Assembly (NCBI GenBank): GCA_025141835.1
Contig: CP081102.1
Coordinates: 1,426,001-1,490,000, forward strand
DNA: 64,000 nt
DNA from: Rhodobacteraceae bacterium M385
GTDB taxonomy: Bacteria > Pseudomonadota > Alphaproteobacteria > Rhodobacterales > Rhodobacteraceae
Reading direction: 5' to 3'
Positions 1 through 8,993 of the stretch are shown here, piece by piece (positions within the stretch are counted from its first letter, which is position 1; every line of letters starts with the position of its first letter). The translations under genes were made by a program, and so were the position numbers. The notes under the pieces were generated by a model that searched no databases, was not told the origin of the DNA, and worked only from the letters and a program-made list of their open reading frames with translations.

Positions 1-937
1 TGCGGTCCAGATGGCTGTTGCCTGCTGGCAGGACGACCCAAACGGGAATGCCGTGATCGCGCCACATGGCCTTTACCGCGCCGTCGATCCATTCCTCCAT
101 TGCCGCGCGACCGCTAAGCGCACTGGCATAGATCCCGTACGAGAAGTTGAGCACCAAGGGCAGGCGATCGCCCCCCTTAGGCTGCAATCGCAACGCGCGG
201 TCCAGAATGTAATCTATGGCGTGGGTCACATAAGACGCCATGAAGGCGCCCGATGAATTGCGGGTCGCGTGGCGGGCCAGTTGCACTGCAACGATCGGAC
301 GGCGTGTTGCCAGATCAGAGGGCACTTCGCCCAGATCATTGGCGGCGGCGTCATCGCAATCATAGCCCGTTGCAAGGTCCATCACATGGGTGCCATGGGC
401 GGCAATTCCGGCCACAGACCGCGCCATTTCCGCATTGCGATAGGCGATGTCCTGATCGGGGTAGAGCGAGCCTTCAGGATAGCTGAACAGGCTGGTATTG
501 ATCTCGTCCTCGGTCCAATCGTGGCCGAAGGGCAGGGTGTAGCCCGCCGTGGGCCGCGTGTTGCCGCAGGTGGCATCCTGGTTCCAGAACGCGGCCATGC
601 GCGTCTGGTAACGACCCGAGGGGCCGGGCTTCAGAAACCGAGCGTGGGCGAAGGCCAAGCCGTCATCAATGATGCCCATGATGACGGTGCCCGAGGGCGC
701 ATCGAGGGGCGGAACATCGCCGCGGTCCGTCCTTAAGTTGATGCAGAAGGCCCGTTGGGTCACCGGGGCGGTCTCGTCAGGGTGGGCGGTGAAGACCTCT
801 TGGTCGACGGGGGTGGCGATATTGCGGGGCAGGCTACCGACCAGGCCGCGCAGCCACCAGTCGCTGGCAGGCGTTTGCACGGTGGCCGCTTTGCCGCCTC
901 CGTCCATCCGCGTCGCTGATCCCCACCCCCAAGTCAT
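1..937 (-). CDS. S8 family (subtilisin-like) serine protease, C-terminus outside window
   Basis: Leftward frame open to the window edge, starting at ATG 935-937, 4 bp after the stop of the haloperoxidase-like gene, so the two are probably one operon. The translation has subtilase landmarks in order: the Asp motif GIIDDGL (around residue 80), the His motif HGTHVMDLATG and the oxyanion-hole motif VVLPAGNSH. The region with the catalytic Ser lies beyond position 1. No signal peptide or prodomain is obvious: the protein begins MTWGWGSATRMDGGG and reaches the Asp motif quickly, so it may act in the cytosol or leave by an unusual route. Family call is firm; substrate unknown. Confidence 0.85.
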   Translation of the reverse strand, partial: MTWGWGSATRMDGGGKAATVQTPASDWWLRGLVGSLPRNIATPVDQEVFTAHPDETAPVTQRAFCINLRTDRGDVPPLDAPSGTVIMGIIDDGLAFAHARFLKPGPSGRYQTRMAAFWNQDATCGNTRPTAGYTLPFGHDWTEDEINTSLFSYPEGSLYPDQDIAYRNAEMARSVAGIAAHGTHVMDLATGYDCDDAAANDLGEVPSDLATRRPIVAVQLARHATRNSSGAFMASYVTHAIDYILDRALRLQPKGGDRLPLVLNFSYGIYASALSGRAAMEEWIDGAVKAMWRDHGIPVWVVLPAGNSHLDR

Positions 938-941
938 CGCG

Positions 942-2099
942 CTACCTTTGTGTTTCGACTGAGGTGGACCATTCGGCCTTGGCCAGAGTGTAAAGCTGGG
1001 TCAAAGTCAGGGTGGCGGGGTGAGATTGCAGCGCATAGGGCAGCGGCGTCGCATAAGTCACTGATGTGTTGGTGCTGGGATCTGCGACGCTCAAGGGGTC
1101 CGGCCCGAAGATACCTGCGACACTTTCATAGGTGAAATCTGCGCCACCATAGGCGTCGCCTTCACAGTGCCACCCGTTTGCATGGCCCGCGCTTCCAGCC
1201 ATCTCCAGGATATAGCCGCCAAGGGACACGCCAAGGGTGGCCCCCGCCGCACTATCCACGGGGAAGTGGACCCCCGCCGCCGTGCGGTTCTGGGCAATCC
1301 GCGCGGCTTGGCGAAGCAATTGCTGCTCCGCGAGGTGGGGCCGATGCTGCGCACAAAGGGAGAGGTCACGCAGGATCGTGGCGGCGAGGAACGCTTCGGT
1401 CGCATGGCCAGAGGGCAAACTGCCGTGGCCCGGTGTCTGGATCATCGGATGGACCTGCGCCGAGAATTCGTTCGGGCGACGGCACGCGAGCAGATGCTTA
1501 CACTGCATTTCAATCAGCGACACGGCCTCTAGCGCGGTCTGGATCAGCTCATACGTCCAACGATGCCGCCCTGGATGCAGGGGTAGGACGGCGCCGAACG
1601 GGGTAATCAGATCAGTTAGTTGTTGCAGGATCTCTGGCGTCCGCTCGACCCGTTGGTCGGCGTAGTATTCTAAGTAATTCAACTGCTTGGCGAAGGTGTC
1701 GTTGCCGGGGCGGTCTAGGCGCGCGATTTGCGTTCCGTCGTGCAAGCTCACGCTGACCGCATCGGGTGTGCCGCTGATGGGGCGCACCGCAAGGGTGGCC
1801 GCGATTTCCTGCACGATGATCATCACACGCACATCGGCGGACCATGTGTGCAGGTTTGCGGGATCGTTGAACGGCAAAGGGTCAGGACGCGGCGCGTCTT
1901 GGGTCCACGTCCAAGGACCGGCACTACTGGCGTGACCCATGATAAGCGCTGCCGCCGCCGAAGCAGGCGCACCGGAGGCAGACGAGAATTGCCCATGCTG
2001 GCCGTGTTGCCCGTGCTGGCCATGCTGACCGTGTTGGCCATGTTGCCCGTGCTGACCGTGTTGGCCATGCTGCACGGAAGAAAAACTGCTTGTCGTCAT
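942..2099 (-). CDS. Vanadium-dependent haloperoxidase / PAP2-superfamily protein with His-Gly-Gln repeat
   Basis: 385 aa. All phosphate/vanadate-pocket residues of the haloperoxidase-PAP2 superfamily are visible: K201-x6-R208-P209, the LPSGHA motif with H232, and R272-x5-H278 (RTAAGVH). In vanadium haloperoxidases these bind vanadate and oxidise halides with H2O2; in PAP2 enzymes the same pocket binds phosphate, so the reaction cannot be settled from sequence. The C-terminal alpha-helical bundle fits vanadium chloroperoxidase relatives. Residues 10-37 are Gln plus nine tandem His-Gly-Gln units, potentially metal-binding. No signal peptide is seen. Followed 4 bp downstream by the S8 protease gene and divergent from a winged-helix/TPR regulator that may control both. 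Confidence 0.82.
   Translation of the reverse strand: MTTSSFSSVQHGQHGQHGQHGQHGQHGQHGQHGQHGQFSSASGAPASAAAALIMGHASSAGPWTWTQDAPRPDPLPFNDPANLHTWSADVRVMIIVQEIAATLAVRPISGTPDAVSVSLHDGTQIARLDRPGNDTFAKQLNYLEYYADQRVERTPEILQQLTDLITPFGAVLPLHPGRHRWTYELIQTALEAVSLIEMQCKHLLACRRPNEFSAQVHPMIQTPGHGSLPSGHATEAFLAATILRDLSLCAQHRPHLAEQQLLRQAARIAQNRTAAGVHFPVDSAAGATLGVSLGGYILEMAGSAGHANGWHCEGDAYGGADFTYESVAGIFGPDPLSVADPSTNTSVTYATPLPYALQSHPATLTLTQLYTLAKAEWSTSVETQR
1989..2072 (-). repeat. Nine-unit 9-bp tandem repeat encoding (HGQ)9
   Basis: A 9-bp in-frame microsatellite near the 5' end of the haloperoxidase-like gene. On the minus strand each unit reads CAY GGN CAR with third-position variation, which argues that the amino-acid repeat is maintained rather than being a very recent slippage product. 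It encodes a His/Gly/Gln-only tract. Confidence 0.95.
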
Positions 2100-2266
2100 G
2101 ATGCCCCACCCGGCAATTTACCTTGCGTAAAGGAAACCGGCCTTTCAGGTGCGATTTTGTCAACGGGAGGTTAATTTTCGTGCTAGAAACCCCGTGACTA
2201 TAACGCTTTTTTAACGATTATGACGCCCGCCAGTGGGGCGTACATCTTGTATACTTCGGACTCGAC

Positions 2267-3853
2267 ATGTCGGAACCTGCCCACAGCTTGACTCTGATCG
2301 GCCCGTTCAAACTGCGGTCGCCGACGGGTGCGACCATTGAAATCAAAGCAAAAAGAGCCCGCGCCATCGTGGCGGCTTTGGCCACTGGGCGCGATATGGC
2401 TCGGCCCCGAGCGTGGTTGCAGGAGCATTTGTGGAGCGACCGGACCAAGGCGCAATCGGGCCTGTCGATGCGCCAATGCCTCCACTCTCTGCGCCGCGAT
2501 TTGGGGGGCAGCAGTAGCATTCTCTTGGTTGAGAAAGGGCAATTGCGCCTTGATCCTGATCAGGTTTGGGTAGATGCCGCCGACGACGGGCATCTGACGC
2601 AATTGGCCGAACAGCCGGTTGAGGCACCGCTGTTTCTGGACGGGTTATCCATTGCCGACCCTGCGTTTCTGCTCTGGCTAAAGGACCGCCGCACCCACTT
2701 TGGAAAACGGCTTGGCGGGCGGAAGGGGGCGCAAATGCCTGCGCTGAAGCGCCCCATCGTGATCCGGGGGAAACCCGACGCCGCCACCGCGTCGCAGACC
2801 TATAACACCGTGCTGCAAGACCTGATTTGTAAAAGCATTGATGACCAAGGCCGCGTTCAACTGCTGGATGAAGACGGCATGGTGGGCCTGTCTCAAGCCG
2901 ATGCCAGCCGCGCCTTCCGGGTGCAGGTCAATAGCATGGACACGGGCGGGATGCGCGGCGTTTCAGTAAACCTGACCCGCTCGGTTGATGGGACAGTTTT
3001 TACCAATCTGACACGCCTGTCCGACAACGTGGATATGATCGATTTAGTCAATCAGGCGGTGGTGCATTCGCTAGAGGAAATCGCCAGCTATGGGGCTGAC
3101 CTGCCTGCCGACAAGATTGCCACGGCGATGTGTATGCGGGCGATGCATTCGGTCACGAATTATGCCGCCACCACGATCGATAACGCCGATACGCTGATCG
3201 CGAAAGCCTATGAAATAGACCCGCAGCCTGTGTTTCTGGCGTGGCGGGCCTATTTGCGCACCTTTCTGTTGGGGGAGGGGGGCGGCGCGAATACGCAAGC
3301 GATCCGAGAGGAGATGGAGCGGTTCATCATGCTCGCGGAGGAGCAGGACCCTGAAAACTCAATCGTCCTGTCCTTGGCCGCTTTCATCCATTCCATGTGG
3401 CTTTTGTCCAATGAAGAGGCGTTGGAACTGGCGCAGCGCAGCCATAGTTTGAACCCTGCCAACCCTTTCGGGATCTCTTATCTGGGGATGGTCCACACCC
3501 ACCTCGGGAATTTTGAAGAAGGCTATCGCCTGACCCGCCGCGCCAATGGGCTTTCGGTAAGCCGCAACGCCAAATCCTCGATCCGTTATGTGGCGATGCG
3601 CTCGGCCGCCTGCGCCGGGCGCTACACCGAAGCGATCAAAATCGGAGAGGTTCTGGGCCGCGACGCGCCGCAATTTCTGGCGCCAAAACGGTTGATGGGG
3701 ATGCTCTATATGAAGGTCGGGCGGGTGGCGGATGCCGAAGCGATGGTCGAAACCCTGCGCCGGTTCGAACCCGATTACGGGATGGACAAGATGCGCGATG
3801 CCTTCCGCGCCTCGCCCCTTTTGAACGCCAGCAAACTGGGCCGCGCCCGTTAG
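2267..3853 (+). CDS. Winged-helix (SARP/OmpR-type) regulator with TPR-like C-terminal region
   Basis: 528 aa. Residues about 8-105 (start SLTLIGPFKLRSPTG, with RARAIVAALA and SMRQCLHSLRRDLG) match the winged-helix plus first helices of BTAD/SARP-type regulators. A middle segment around 165-290 has the alternating pattern of adenylate-cyclase-associated TolB-N-like regions, and residues about 295-520 are helical repeats resembling TPRs (for example LAAFIHSMWLLSNEEALELA). No enzyme domain was recognised. Head-to-head with the haloperoxidase/protease operon, which it probably regulates. Tail-to-tail with oxyR, overlapping it by 4 bp. Confidence 0.72.
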   Translation: MSEPAHSLTLIGPFKLRSPTGATIEIKAKRARAIVAALATGRDMARPRAWLQEHLWSDRTKAQSGLSMRQCLHSLRRDLGGSSSILLVEKGQLRLDPDQVWVDAADDGHLTQLAEQPVEAPLFLDGLSIADPAFLLWLKDRRTHFGKRLGGRKGAQMPALKRPIVIRGKPDAATASQTYNTVLQDLICKSIDDQGRVQLLDEDGMVGLSQADASRAFRVQVNSMDTGGMRGVSVNLTRSVDGTVFTNLTRLSDNVDMIDLVNQAVVHSLEEIASYGADLPADKIATAMCMRAMHSVTNYAATTIDNADTLIAKAYEIDPQPVFLAWRAYLRTFLLGEGGGANTQAIREEMERFIMLAEEQDPENSIVLSLAAFIHSMWLLSNEEALELAQRSHSLNPANPFGISYLGMVHTHLGNFEEGYRLTRRANGLSVSRNAKSSIRYVAMRSAACAGRYTEAIKIGEVLGRDAPQFLAPKRLMGMLYMKVGRVADAEAMVETLRRFEPDYGMDKMRDAFRASPLLNASKLGRAR

Positions 3854-4761
3854 CTTTCGGTCGCCATCGGTGGCGCTGTTATCGCCTCTCGAACGACATC
3901 GGCCAAGCCCGTCAAATGCTCGGCCAAGGGGCTGGATTTACGCCACGCCATGCCAATTGTGCGCTTGGGCGTGACCTGATCGAAACGGGCGACGGACACC
4001 GCGGCAGAGCGTGTTTCGACCTCGACCGCCATGTCGGGGATCAACGTCACGCCGATCCCCGCGCCGACCATCTGCACCAAGGTGGAAAGGCTGGATCCGT
4101 CCAGACCCTCGGCGGGTAAGTTGTTGCGAATGTTGCAAAAAGACAGGGCCTGGTCCCGAAAGCAGTGGCCCTCTTCCAGCAACAGAAGCCGCATTTGCGC
4201 CAAAGCGTCCCCGTCAGGAACCGGCTTGTCGGCATCGGCTTGGGGGCGCACGAGAACGAAATCTTCGTCATGCAGGGGCACTTCGGTCAGGGTGGGTTCG
4301 GAGATTGGCAGCGCCAAAATGGCGGTGTCCAAGCGCCCGGCGGTCAGGTCTTCCAGCAGGCGCGGCGTTAAAGTTTCGCGGATATGCAGGTCAACTTGCG
4401 GGTAGTGCAGGCCAAGGGCGCCGATCACGCGAGGCAAAAGGTAGGGCGCGACGGTGGGGATCACCCCTAAGCGCAGACGGCCCGTCAGGCCACCGTGCGC
4501 TGCGCGCGCGAGATCATCCAAGGCGTCAACGGCGCGCAAAATCTCTTTCGCGCGGGCCAGCACGGTTTCGCCAAACCCGGTGACCCGCACGTTACGCGGG
4601 GTGCGCTCAAACAGGGGCAGGCCGAAGCTGTCCTCCAGTTCCTTGATTTGCATCGACAGCGCAGGCTGGGTCACGTTGCAGGCTGCAGCCGCATGGCCGA
4701 AGTGGCCATGTTGGGCCAGCGCGTCCACATATCTTAACTGCTTAAGGGTTAGGTTTCTCAT
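3850..4761 (-). CDS. oxyR: Hydrogen peroxide-sensing LysR-type regulator OxyR
   Basis: 303 aa LysR-family protein: N-terminal helix-turn-helix (residues about 5-60, HAAAACNVTQPALSMQIK) and a substrate-binding-like domain from about 92. The diagnostic OxyR segment LLLEEGHCFRDQALSFC carries C200 and C209, equivalent to the C199/C208 pair that forms the peroxide-induced disulfide in E. coli OxyR. It is divergent from katG, its classic target, with a short shared intergenic region. Its 3' end overlaps the upstream regulator's 3' end by 4 bp. Confidence 0.93.
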   Translation of the reverse strand: MRNLTLKQLRYVDALAQHGHFGHAAAACNVTQPALSMQIKELEDSFGLPLFERTPRNVRVTGFGETVLARAKEILRAVDALDDLARAAHGGLTGRLRLGVIPTVAPYLLPRVIGALGLHYPQVDLHIRETLTPRLLEDLTAGRLDTAILALPISEPTLTEVPLHDEDFVLVRPQADADKPVPDGDALAQMRLLLLEEGHCFRDQALSFCNIRNNLPAEGLDGSSLSTLVQMVGAGIGVTLIPDMAVEVETRSAAVSVARFDQVTPKRTIGMAWRKSSPLAEHLTGLADVVREAITAPPMATES

Positions 4762-4790
4762 AAGATGAACTTATCAGGCATATCAGAATT
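4760..4790. promoter_or_regulatory. Candidate OxyR operator between oxyR and katG
   Basis: The oxyR-katG gap contains ATAAG-N5-CTTAT (4760-4774), followed by further ATC/GATA-like half-sites (ATCAGGCATATCAG, 4773-4786). AT-rich spaced half-sites next to a divergent LysR gene are the expected position for autoregulation and katG activation. The match to the E. coli OxyR consensus (ATAG-N7-CTAT) is only partial. Confidence 0.35.
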
Positions 4791-4891
4791 TACAACTGTA
4801 GCTAATCGACATGGGGTGTTAGGTTTTGCGCAATCGCGACTCACATTGGGTGATGTCGCCGTCAGCTTTTGCTAGCATGGGAGTTAATAAT

Positions 4892-7093
4892 ATGGACGGA
4901 AATGCACATTCTGAGGGTTGCCCAGTCATGCACGGCGGCAGTGGCCGCCCCATGGGCACGTCAGCCAACCAGCAGTGGTGGCCAAATCAGTTGAACCTGA
5001 AACCCCTGTCGGCGAACTCCGAAAAGCTCGACCCGATGGATGCGGGCTTTGACTACGCGGAAGAATTCCAGAAGCTGGACATGGCGGCAGTGAAGGCCGA
5101 TATCGCGACCTGCCTGAAGGATAGCCAAGATTGGTGGCCTGCGGATTATGGCCACTATGGCCCGTTGATGATCCGTATGGCGTGGCACTCGGCCGGCACC
5201 TACCGCACCTATGATGGTCGCGGCGGGGCCAGCACCGGGACGCAGCGTTTCGCGCCGCTGAACTCTTGGCCCGATAACGGCAACCTCGATAAAGCACGCC
5301 GCCTCCTGTGGCCGATCAAAGAGAAGTATGGCCGCAGCCTGTCCTGGGCCGATCTGATGATCCTGGCGGGTAACGTGGCGTTGGACGACATGGGGCTGAA
5401 GACCTTTGGCTTCGCGGGCGGCCGCGCCGATGTGTGGGAGCCGGAAGAGGACATCTATTGGGGTGCAGAGACCGAGTGGCTGGCCACGTCGGACATGGAA
5501 AACACCCGCTACGGCGAAAAACGCACGCTGGAAAATCCCCTGGCAGCCGTGCAGATGGGTCTGATCTACGTGAACCCGGAAGGTCCGGACGGAAACCCTG
5601 ATCCGTTGGCCTCGGCCTTTGACATCCGTGACACCTTCGCGCGTATGGCGATGAACGACGAAGAGACCGTCGCGCTGGTGGCGGGTGGTCATACCTTCGG
5701 CAAGGCGCACGGCGCGGGCGATCCGGAACTGGTCGGCGCAGAGCCCGAGGGCGCTGATGTGGCTGAGATGGGTCTTGGTTGGAAAAACGGGTTCGAATCC
5801 GGCAAGGGCGTTCACACGACGACCTCGGGCGTGGAAGGTCCATGGACGCCGACGCCAACTCAGTGGGATATGACGTATTTCGATGTTCTGTTCGGTCACG
5901 AGTGGGAATTGACGAAATCCCCCGCTGGCGCAAACCAGTGGCGTCCGGTGGACTTCGAGAACGATCAAGCGCCTCAGGTTGATGGCAACGGCACGGTGCC
6001 GATCATGATGACCACGGCCGATATCGCGCTGCGCACGGATCCGGCCTACGAGAAAATCAGCCGTGATTTCCATGCCAACCCCGAGAAGTTCGCCGACGCC
6101 TTTGCCCGCGCCTGGTACAAGCTTACTCACCGCGATATGGGCCCGATCCAGCGCTACCTTGGCGACGACGTTCCGTCGGAGGAGCTGCTGTGGCAAGATC
6201 CGGTGCCGATGCCGCAGGGTGTGCAGGTCAGTGCCGCAGATGTGGCCGTGCTGAAGGGCGCTATTCTTGAAGCAGGCTTGTCGGTGCAGGAACTGGTGCG
6301 CGTGGCTTGGGCATCGGCCGCTAGCTACCGCGACAGTGACAAGCGCGGCGGTGCCAACGGGGCTCGCATCCGCTTGCAGCCTGCGCGCGGTTGGGCGGCA
6401 AACAATCCGGCAGAGTTGGAGAAGGTGTTGCCGATGCTAGAAAGCATTGCCGAGGCGTTCAATGCCAAGGGCGGGGCGCAGGTCTCGGTTGCGGATGTGA
6501 TCGTGTTGGCGGGTTGTGTCGGCGTCGAGGCGGCAGCCGCCGCAGCAGGCCACACGATCGAGGTGCCTTTCACCCCCGGTCGTGGGGACGCAACGCAAGA
6601 GCAGACCGATGTGGAAAGCTATGACGTGCTCGCACCCACGTCCGACGGGTTCCGCAACTACCACTCAGACAAGGCCCTGCGCGAACCAGCAGAAATGCTG
6701 GTGGACAAGGCGGCGTTGCTGGGGCTGACCGCTCCGGAAATGACCGTTTTGGTCGGCGGTATGCGGGCCATGGGCGCGACCTTTGAAGACCGAGGCGAAG
6801 GGGTGCTGACGCAGACGCCCGGCACGTTGAACAACGCCTTCTTCAAGAATGTGCTGGATATGGGCACCGTATGGAGCAAGGCCGACAATGGCGTGCTGGA
6901 AGGCCGCGACCGCGCCAGCGGAGAGGTCAAGTGGACTGCGACAGTGGTGGACCTCGTGTTCGGCTCCAACAGTCAATTGCGGTCCTTTGCAGAGGTCTAT
7001 GCCAGCGCCGATGCGGAGGCCAAGATGGTTTCCGACTTCGTGGCAGCATGGGTCAAAGTGATGGAAAACGATCGCTTCGATCTGCACCGCTAA
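4892..7093 (+). CDS. katG: Catalase-peroxidase KatG
   Basis: 733 aa from ATG 4892, chosen over the longer TTG frame at 4826 because GGGAG lies 8-9 nt upstream and the length then matches the family. Bifunctional haem enzyme degrading H2O2. Distal residues R95, W98 and H99 lie in MIRMAWHSAGTYR; the Met-Tyr-Trp crosslink partners W98, Y226 (GLIYVNPEG) and M252 (RMAMNDEE) are present; proximal haem ligand H267 is in GGHTFGKAHGAG. The C-terminal haem-free duplicate domain is complete. Transcribed away from oxyR and followed by a strong terminator. Confidence 0.97.
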   Translation: MDGNAHSEGCPVMHGGSGRPMGTSANQQWWPNQLNLKPLSANSEKLDPMDAGFDYAEEFQKLDMAAVKADIATCLKDSQDWWPADYGHYGPLMIRMAWHSAGTYRTYDGRGGASTGTQRFAPLNSWPDNGNLDKARRLLWPIKEKYGRSLSWADLMILAGNVALDDMGLKTFGFAGGRADVWEPEEDIYWGAETEWLATSDMENTRYGEKRTLENPLAAVQMGLIYVNPEGPDGNPDPLASAFDIRDTFARMAMNDEETVALVAGGHTFGKAHGAGDPELVGAEPEGADVAEMGLGWKNGFESGKGVHTTTSGVEGPWTPTPTQWDMTYFDVLFGHEWELTKSPAGANQWRPVDFENDQAPQVDGNGTVPIMMTTADIALRTDPAYEKISRDFHANPEKFADAFARAWYKLTHRDMGPIQRYLGDDVPSEELLWQDPVPMPQGVQVSAADVAVLKGAILEAGLSVQELVRVAWASAASYRDSDKRGGANGARIRLQPARGWAANNPAELEKVLPMLESIAEAFNAKGGAQVSVADVIVLAGCVGVEAAAAAAGHTIEVPFTPGRGDATQEQTDVESYDVLAPTSDGFRNYHSDKALREPAEMLVDKAALLGLTAPEMTVLVGGMRAMGATFEDRGEGVLTQTPGTLNNAFFKNVLDMGTVWSKADNGVLEGRDRASGEVKWTATVVDLVFGSNSQLRSFAEVYASADAEAKMVSDFVAAWVKVMENDRFDLHR

Positions 7094-7114
7094 GCGGGAC
7101 GGCAATAAATGAGG

Positions 7115-7148
7115 GGGGCGCGCCGGGCATCTGGCGCGCCCCTTTTTT
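7115..7148 (+). terminator. Rho-independent terminator of katG
   Basis: Perfect 10-bp GC stem (GGGGCGCGCC / GGCGCGCCCC), 8-nt loop, then TTTTTT, 21 nt after the katG stop codon. Confidence 0.92.
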
Positions 7149-7177
7149 GTGGGCATGTGTTGGAGGGGTTCCGCATC

Positions 7178-7260
7178 GGGGGGCCAGCCCCCCACGCGGT
7201 TTTTCCTGAAGGAAAAACGCACGCTCCCCCCGGAGGTGTATTGGCCAAGATGAAGGGGGG
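7178..7260. repeat. Dispersed intergenic repeat, copy A
   Basis: A GC box (GGGGGGCCAGCCCCCC), a short hairpin (TTTTTCCTGAAGGAAAAA) and the tail CCGGAGGTGTATTGGCCAAG then ATGAAG. The final 35 nt (7221-7255) match copy B at 13171-13205 with two differences. Lies between the katG terminator and the convergent DUF1801 gene. Confidence 0.65.
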
Positions 7261-7271
7261 AGCGGCGCGGA

Positions 7272-7658
7272 TCAGCGGCGTTTGTCGCGATGGTAGGTGA
7301 GGGCCATGGCGGCGATGTGTTGAAAAGCCGCCTCTGGAAACGGGGCGGAGGCGGGGAGGACGACGGCACGGGAGCCGAGGTAGGTGAATTCTGTCGGGAA
7401 GGTGGCGCGGTAGCTATCGAGAAGCGTGGTGGAGCAGGGCACGAAGAGGGTTGGGAGGCCGTCGGTCGCGCCAAGGCGCAGGGTCGTGCCGGCTTTTTTG
7501 GCGGGCAGGTAGGCGGGTTGACCCCATTTGAGGCATTCGGTGAGGGGGAGTGTGTGTGTCGCCTCGGCGGCGGCGAAGATTAACGCGCGAAGGGTGGCGG
7601 TGCGCGGCGGCAAGAGCGAGAGGGCGGCGGCGACTTCTGAGGGAATGGGCGGGGGCAT
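7272..7658 (-). CDS. DUF1801 domain-containing protein
   Basis: 128 aa from the ATG at 7656-7658, 2 nt after the stop of the upstream small gene, which suggests translational coupling; a longer in-frame start would overlap that gene. Features typical of DUF1801: LTECLKWGQPAYL near residue 40 and a central GLPTLFVPC strand. DUF1801 proteins are small, cytosolic and of unknown biochemical role. Last gene of the leftward set starting at 10992. Confidence 0.75.
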   Translation of the reverse strand: MPPPIPSEVAAALSLLPPRTATLRALIFAAAEATHTLPLTECLKWGQPAYLPAKKAGTTLRLGATDGLPTLFVPCSTTLLDSYRATFPTEFTYLGSRAVVLPASAPFPEAAFQHIAAMALTYHRDKRR

Positions 7659-7660
7659 GG

Positions 7661-7957
7661 TCACGAGGCGCGCAGGAAGTTTGGGATGCAGGCCTCCAGC
7701 CCCGCAGGCAGGACCAGCCAAGCGCCGGATTGGTAGAGGCGGGAGGGCAGGTTCGGGGCCTCGCTGCGCAGGGTGAGGGAGATTGGGGATCGGCCGGTGA
7801 TGGCGATGTCTTGGGGCAGGGTCGCGATAAATGTGTCGGACGGGAAGGGTACGAAGGCGGCGGGGGCTGCGCCGCCGAGGGCCATGACGGTGGCAAGGGT
7901 GGCGATCCAGCCGGTCAGCAGCAAGGGGATGCCGAGGAGAAGGCGCTTAATAGTCAT
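7661..7957 (-). CDS. Small membrane-anchored or exported protein of unknown function
   Basis: 98 aa. ATG 7955-7957 overlaps the end of the upstream gene (CATGACTATTAA context), so translation is coupled. The N-terminus MTIKRLLLGIPLLLTGWI continues into a hydrophobic segment to about residue 30, a signal anchor or uncleaved signal peptide. The remainder is a short, mostly beta-type domain containing SGAWLVLPAG. No family recognised. Its position suggests it works with the 348-aa membrane-anchored protein before it. Confidence 0.7.
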   Translation of the reverse strand: MTIKRLLLGIPLLLTGWIATLATVMALGGAAPAAFVPFPSDTFIATLPQDIAITGRSPISLTLRSEAPNLPSRLYQSGAWLVLPAGLEACIPNFLRAS

Positions 7958-8993
7958 GGATATGCTCGAGCCGGATACCCCGGGCGTCCAGGGTGCGCAG
8001 CGTGGCGGCAAGGTCTTGGACCGGTACCAGAAACAGGTGGCGCGTGTCGCCGTAGCCTTGGCGCGGGAGGTTGGCGAGGGCGCCGTCCTGGGTGGCCGCG
8101 TCGGAGGTGGCGGTGAACATGATTTGATCGTTGCCTGCCATATCGAGGAAGGTGGCACCTTGGGTGGCCCAATCGGCGAGGATGCCGGTGAGCTCTCGGT
8201 AGCGGGGTGTTTCGACCTCGAGCCCGGCGGCGGTTTCGCGGATGACGCGGACGCCATCGGTAGCGGTAAGGGCTTCCTCCGAAAGGCCGGAGACCACCAT
8301 TTGCAGGGTCAGATCATCGAAGCCCGTGGCCGCAACGGCTTGGGCAATCACATCGGCGTAGGCGGCTCGGGCGAGGTGTTCGAGCCCGAGGGAGAAGGCG
8401 CGTTCCCGGTCCCGGAAGGCATCGGTGGCGACTTGGTTCAGCGCGGCGGCGTCGCCACGGAAATCGTAGCGATACCAAGGGACTTGTTGCAGGAAGGCGG
8501 CGTAGGCGGCAGCTTGCTGGGCTGAGAGATGGTCGAGGCGCGCATGTCGGGGGCCGCGGATAAGGGTCACGGCGCGGCCGATGGTTTCCTCGTAGGCGGC
8601 CTTCATCAACATCTCGAATGTGAAGGACACGCCGATGACGTGGACGAGTTGGCGGGTTCCCCCGTCGATCTCACCCAGGGAAGCGGCTTCGGTCGTGAGG
8701 GTGCAGAGCGAGCTCCAGTAGCCAAATATGGCACGTAAGTAGCTGAAATCATGGGGGTCGCCTTCGCGAATGACCTCGGCGTAGTCGTCATAGGCGTGCA
8801 CGATGTGCCATTCGGGGTAGGTCAGCAGGGTGCGGATTTCAGGGCGCGTTTCACCGGAGAGGGGCGCGGAGGGGGCGGGGGTAGCTTCGCCTCGGCACAT
8901 GGTTTCCACGTAGATCACCGGGCTTGCCAGCCCGATCACGAGGATCAGCACCACCAGCAAGGCACGTTTGATGAACCGCCCCAGCGCCCTCAT
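7947..8993 (-). CDS. Conserved membrane-anchored protein of unknown function
   Basis: 348 aa with one N-terminal membrane segment (residues about 9-31, FIKRALLVVLILVIGLASPV), leaving a large soluble domain that contains TLLTYPEWHIVHAYDDYAEV (about 56-75) and a mainly helical central part. I do not recognise a catalytic motif. The start overlaps the stop of the upstream gene (ATGA at 8990-8993), and the next gene overlaps its end, so three genes are translationally coupled. Confidence 0.72.
   Translation of the reverse strand: MRALGRFIKRALLVVLILVIGLASPVIYVETMCRGEATPAPSAPLSGETRPEIRTLLTYPEWHIVHAYDDYAEVIREGDPHDFSYLRAIFGYWSSLCTLTTEAASLGEIDGGTRQLVHVIGVSFTFEMLMKAAYEETIGRAVTLIRGPRHARLDHLSAQQAAAYAAFLQQVPWYRYDFRGDAAALNQVATDAFRDRERAFSLGLEHLARAAYADVIAQAVAATGFDDLTLQMVVSGLSEEALTATDGVRVIRETAAGLEVETPRYRELTGILADWATQGATFLDMAGNDQIMFTATSDAATQDGALANLPRQGYGDTRHLFLVPVQDLAATLRTLDARGIRLEHIHDY

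Noticed and set aside
1989..2072. Repeat array as a possible CRISPR
   Set aside because: Units are 9 bp, contiguous, in frame and coding; there are no spacers.
4826..4891. N-terminal extension of katG from TTG
   Set aside because: ATG 4892 has a good Shine-Dalgarno and gives the normal protein length; the extension would occupy the promoter region.
4961..6196. 411-codon leftward open frame opposite katG
   Set aside because: Antisense of a clear catalase-peroxidase gene; composition-driven open frame in G+C-rich DNA.
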